From NCBI GenBank assembly GCA_963832305.1, contig CAWHTU010000026.1, forward strand, positions 78,098 to 142,097: DNA of 64,000 bases, given 5' to 3'. Positions 60,918 through 64,000 of the stretch are shown in pieces. The position numbers were made by a program, and so were the translations under genes. The DNA comes from Roseiarcus sp963832305 (GTDB lineage Bacteria > Pseudomonadota > Alphaproteobacteria > Rhizobiales > Beijerinckiaceae). The notes below the pieces were generated by a model. That model had not been told where the DNA came from and made no database searches. It saw only the letters and a program-made list of their open reading frames with translations. The stretch's first letter is position 1. Every line of letters begins with the position of its first letter.

Positions 60918-62321
60918 ATGTCTACGCGTCTGATCGAGAACCTGTCCGTTGACCTATTGCGGCCCTGGCCCCGCAATGCCCGAACGCATTCGCGTAAGCA
61001 GATCCGCCAGATCGCCGAAAGCATCCGCCGTTTTGGCTTCACCAACCCGGTACTAATCGACGCTGAAGATCGTATTCTCGCCGGACACGGTCGTGTCCAG
61101 GCGGCACGAGAGCTTGGCCTGGCGACGGCGCCATGCCTGCGCGTCGGTCATATGTCGCCAGCCGAAAAGCGGGCCTATGTACTGGCCGACAACAAGTTGG
61201 CTCTCAACGCCGGCTGGGATGAGGAGCTGCTAGCGCTTGAACTGAAAGAGCTGATGGCGGCCGATATCGACTTCGGCATCGACGTCACGGGTTTCTCGAT
61301 CGCCGAGGTGGACCAGCTGATTGAGGGGCTGGCTCCCGAGGAACCAGACGATCCGGCGGATGACTGGTTTCCCGATCCCGCTCAGGTTCTGACCCACTGC
61401 CAACCGGGCGACATTTGGCGGCTCGGCCCTCACCGGCTGGTTTGTGGCGACGCGCTCGACCCCGCTATAGTTGCCGCTCTCATGGATGGCGAAAAGGCCG
61501 AGATGGTCTTCACTGACCCGCCCTATAACGTCGCGATCGAAGGCAATGTCAGCGGCCTAGGCAAAATCCGGCATCGCGAGTTTGCGATGGCCTCGGGCGA
61601 GATGACGCGCGACGAATTTGCAGCGTTTCTGTCGGCCGGGTTCGCCAACTTGGCAGCGCACAGTTGCGACGGCTCGATCCACTTGGTCTGCATGGACTGG
61701 AGGCACATCGGGGAGATGCTCGAGGCAGGCGCGGCGAACTATTCCGAACTCAAGAACCTGATCGTTTGGGTCAAGGACAACGGCGGCATGGGCGCGTTCT
61801 ACCGCTCAAGGCACGAACTCATCTTCGCGTTCAAGAAAGGCGCCGCCCCTCATATCAACAGTTTCGAGCTTGGCCAGCACGGGCGCTATCGCACCAACGT
61901 TTGGCAGTATCGGGGTGTCAACACCTTGAAGGCCGGCCGACTCGACGAGCTCGCTTTGCATCCAACAGTCAAACCCGTTGCAATGATCGCCGATGCGATG
62001 AAAGACGTTTCGCGCCGCGGCGGCATCGTTCTTGACCTCTTCGGCGGCTCGGGGTCGACTTTAATCGCTGCGCATAAAACGGGACGCCGGGCGCGACTTT
62101 GCGAACTCGATCCCGTCTATTGCGACCGGATCCTTCGTCGTTGGGAGATCTTTGCCAAGGACGATGCTGAGCTGATCGCGTGCGGATTGGTGAGCCGACC
62201 GTCCGGTGAAAATCCTGTGGTTGGGAAACCACCTGCGGGCGGCGGAGCCGAGAACGACAGAGTGGGCAGCGGATCGCGCACCGATGCGCGATCCGAGAAT
62301 GACGAGTTCGCGTCGCTTTGA
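60918..62321 (+). CDS. ParB-domain DNA methyltransferase fusion
   Basis: A 467-residue protein. Residues 1-135 form a ParB/Srx-like domain (NPVLIDAEDRILAGHGRVQAARELG). The rest is a DNA N6-adenine or N4-cytosine methyltransferase with DPPY at 200-203, HPTVKPV near 348 and the SAM motif DLFGGSGSTLIAA at 373-385. DPPY before the SAM motif indicates the beta class. No restriction enzyme is adjacent. Fusions of this type are typical of phages and mobile elements. TACAAT near 60878 may be its -10 box. It is followed by a DUF5681 gene. Confidence 0.9.
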   Translation: MSTRLIENLSVDLLRPWPRNARTHSRKQIRQIAESIRRFGFTNPVLIDAEDRILAGHGRVQAARELGLATAPCLRVGHMSPAEKRAYVLADNKLALNAGWDEELLALELKELMAADIDFGIDVTGFSIAEVDQLIEGLAPEEPDDPADDWFPDPAQVLTHCQPGDIWRLGPHRLVCGDALDPAIVAALMDGEKAEMVFTDPPYNVAIEGNVSGLGKIRHREFAMASGEMTRDEFAAFLSAGFANLAAHSCDGSIHLVCMDWRHIGEMLEAGAANYSELKNLIVWVKDNGGMGAFYRSRHELIFAFKKGAAPHINSFELGQHGRYRTNVWQYRGVNTLKAGRLDELALHPTVKPVAMIADAMKDVSRRGGIVLDLFGGSGSTLIAAHKTGRRARLCELDPVYCDRILRRWEIFAKDDAELIACGLVSRPSGENPVVGKPPAGGGAENDRVGSGSRTDARSENDEFASL

Positions 62322-62412
62322 GCCGCGTAACCGAGGAGGACGGGATCAGGGCATTCATCGGCCTCCCGCGAAACGCTCGCGCCGTCCCTCGTCGTTTGCC
62401 GAGTGATCGACA

Positions 62413-63153
62413 ATGGCGAAGGATCGTAAAGTCCGGCTGGAGTTACCCCCCGCTACCGATGAGCCGTCCTACCAAGTTGGCTTTCGTAAGCCGCCAGTCG
62501 CGGCGCGGTTCAAGCCCGGCCAATCTGGCAACCCGAGAGGCCGTCCAAAGGGCGTGCGCAATAAACGCCCCGCACTCAACGAGGAGCGCCTCAAGACAAT
62601 CATAATCGACGAGGCCTACCGCACCATTAAGGTCAGCGAGGGCAGGCGGCAGATCACGATCCCGATCGCGCAGGCGGTGATCCGTGCTCTCGCGGTCAAC
62701 GCCGCCCGCGGTCAGCTTCGATCGCAGCAGACGTTCGCCGCCTTGCTGTCCCAGGTCGAAGGCGCCAACAAGGCGGTCTCGGACGAATGGCTGCAAACGG
62801 CGATCGAGTACAAGATCCACTGGGAGCAGGAGCTGGAGCGCCGCGCGAGCCTTGGCGTTAGCGGACCTGAGCCTCTGCCTCATCCCGACGATATCATCAT
62901 CGACACGCGGACAGGTCAGGTCATCGTCAAAGGCCCCATGACCAAGGAGGATAAAGTCAAGTGGGATCGAATGTATGCCCGCGTCGAGGAATGCGATCTG
63001 GGAATCGCAGAGATGACGGAGAGCCTCAAGCTCCGCAAGAACAAGCCGTACCGACAATTCATTGAGGATGAAATCGCCCACGAGAAGCGAATCCGTCAGA
63101 TCATCGTCAATGCCATCGGGGAGCCCAAGGGGAGGAACGCTGGAGGGCGGTGA
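62413..63153 (+). CDS. DUF5681 domain protein
   Basis: A 246-residue protein with the DUF5681 hallmark RFKPGQSGNPRGRPKGVRNK near residues 32-51. A helical region follows (TIKVSEGRRQITIPIAQAVIRALAVNAARGQLR), then a charged C-terminal part. Such proteins are frequently encoded next to ParB-methyltransferase fusions in alphaproteobacteria and may be DNA-binding components of a phage-like or mobile module. It ends just before the IS6-family transposase, so any further genes of the module may be cut off. Confidence 0.8.
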   Translation: MAKDRKVRLELPPATDEPSYQVGFRKPPVAARFKPGQSGNPRGRPKGVRNKRPALNEERLKTIIIDEAYRTIKVSEGRRQITIPIAQAVIRALAVNAARGQLRSQQTFAALLSQVEGANKAVSDEWLQTAIEYKIHWEQELERRASLGVSGPEPLPHPDDIIIDTRTGQVIVKGPMTKEDKVKWDRMYARVEECDLGIAEMTESLKLRKNKPYRQFIEDEIAHEKRIRQIIVNAIGEPKGRNAGGR

Positions 63154-63263
63154 GGCCGACATCCTTCTTCAATGCCGATTCGGGCAGAAATGACCGGTGG
63201 CCGATTTTGTCACGGCAACGATGGCGGACCGCCATTCGATGGGTCCGACGGGTACAATGGCGC

Positions 63264-63954
63264 ATGACGATCTCGTTTGCCCGCCATCAGTTCCCGCCAT
63301 CGATCATCCGACACGTGGTTTGGCTGTATCTCCGTTTCACGCTCAGCTATCGCGACGTCGAAGATCTGCTCGCAGAGCGTGGGCTGGATGTCTCCTACGA
63401 GACGGTGCGGCGATGGGTGTCGAAGTTCGGGCCGCTGTTCGCCCGACAACTTCGCCATCGACGCCCGCGGCCAACGTCGCGGTGGCATCTCGACGAGGTG
63501 GCCATAATGATTGCGGGGCGGCAGTTCTGGCTTTGGCACGCAGTCGACGACGAAGGCGAGGTCCTCGACCTACTGGTGCAGCGACGGCGCGACAAGGCCG
63601 CCGCCGTGAAACTAATTCGCAAACTTGCTCAAGAAACAAGGCTTCGCGCCCGATATGCTGGTGACGCACAAGTTGCGCTCTTACGGCGCGGCCATGGTGG
63701 AGTTGGGATTGTCGGCCCGCCACGAGCAGGGCTTGCGCAAGAACAATCGGGCTGAGAATTCACATCAGGCGACGCGACGGCGCGAGCGCAAGATGCAGCG
63801 CTTCAAATCACCCGGATCAGCCCAGCGCTTCCTGACCATTCACGCCGCCGTCCAAAACACCTTCAACGTCCAGCGCCATCTCACCTCCCGCCGCACGCTC
63901 CGCGTCCTCCGAGAAGAAGCGCTACAGACGTGGCGAGTCGCCACCGCGGCATGA
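63264..63954 (+). pseudogene. IS6-family transposase, one frameshift
   Basis: ATG 63264 opens FARHQFPPSIIRHVVWLYLR, then LSYRDVEDLLAERGLDVSYETVRRWV and WHLDEVAI, as in IS6/IS26-type transposases. After AAAVKLIRKL the frame is wrong. From about 63625 the +1 frame supplies LKKQGFAPDMLVTHKLRSYG, NRAENSHQATRRRERKMQRF and the end. One extra base near 63620-63626 explains the break. The IS ends were not found with confidence. The remaining 46 bases to the window end hold nothing recognisable. Confidence 0.85.
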
Positions 63955-64000
63955 GCCCGGACTGGGAATTGAAAATTGCGCACGGCCGAATTCAGTTCCC

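Noticed and set aside
60918..64000. Complete prophage
   Set aside because: Only a methyltransferase and a DUF5681 gene are present. No capsid, portal, terminase large subunit, tail or integrase is visible.

Overview
The window looks like a chromosomal piece of a GC-rich alphaproteobacterium, most likely order Hyphomicrobiales (Rhizobiales). The reasons are the split but recognisable core order miaB-phoH-ybeY-corC-...-lnt-XRE regulator-metK-trmB, a GcrA-type C-terminal domain, the ilvB/ilvN arrangement, and the overall codon and base use. I cannot assign a genus from sequence alone.

Layout. 1-3.3 kb: end of a sugar ABC ATPase, a frameshifted DUF4126 membrane protein, an alpha/beta hydrolase and an unusual RNase HII. 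3.4-7.1 kb: branched-chain amino acid operon (ilvB, a short threonine dehydratase, ilvN) preceded by a promoter, a leader peptide rich in Leu/Ile/Val codons and a terminator hairpin, i.e. a transcription attenuator. 7.2-17.4 kb: a choline/betaine block with choline dehydrogenase, an MttB-family methyltransferase, a dimethylglycine-dehydrogenase-like flavoprotein, a divergent MetA, and a choline/betaine ABC importer (choV, choW, and choX with a one-base frameshift). 17.6-19.7 kb: argB, tsaB, rimI. 20.7-24.7 kb: miaB, phoH, ybeY, corC, the last three overlapping or tightly packed. 24.8-31 kb: an accessory island that separates corC from lnt (two SDRs, two alpha/beta hydrolases, a CGNR zinc-finger regulator with a palindromic divergent promoter, and a flavoprotein disulfide reductase). 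31.2-37.1 kb: lnt, XRE regulator, metK, trmB and a Tat-exported glucan biosynthesis protein. 37-45.5 kb: small or accessory genes, an IS1182-family element, an MFS exporter, FluC, a YghU-type glutathione transferase, and an ArsR/SRPBCC pair. 45.6-51.4 kb: XRE regulator, radical SAM protein, secreted protein, gnd, ybgC, a cold-shock gene with its terminator, and a small conserved protein. 52.4-57.4 kb: a trimeric autotransporter adhesin made of 14-residue head repeats, containing seven near-identical 126-bp tandem units and broken by about ten small frameshifts. 57.5-60.2 kb: a secreted protein, a glycosyltransferase and galE. 60.2-64 kb: a mobile-looking end with a glmU remnant, a cluster of CAGGGAA direct repeats, a ParB-domain/DNA methyltransferase fusion, a DUF5681 protein and a frameshifted IS6-family transposase.

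The housekeeping genes (ilvB, argB, miaB, metK, gnd, galE and others) are all open. The frameshifts sit in the DUF4126 gene, choX, the adhesin and the IS6 transposase. This argues for real decay or for locally poor assembly in repeats rather than uniformly bad sequence. The strongest candidates for something not already described are the ilv attenuator with a dehydratase inside the operon, the homogenised adhesin array, the regulator island with two enzymes lacking a canonical catalytic residue, and the ParB-methyltransferase/DUF5681 module.
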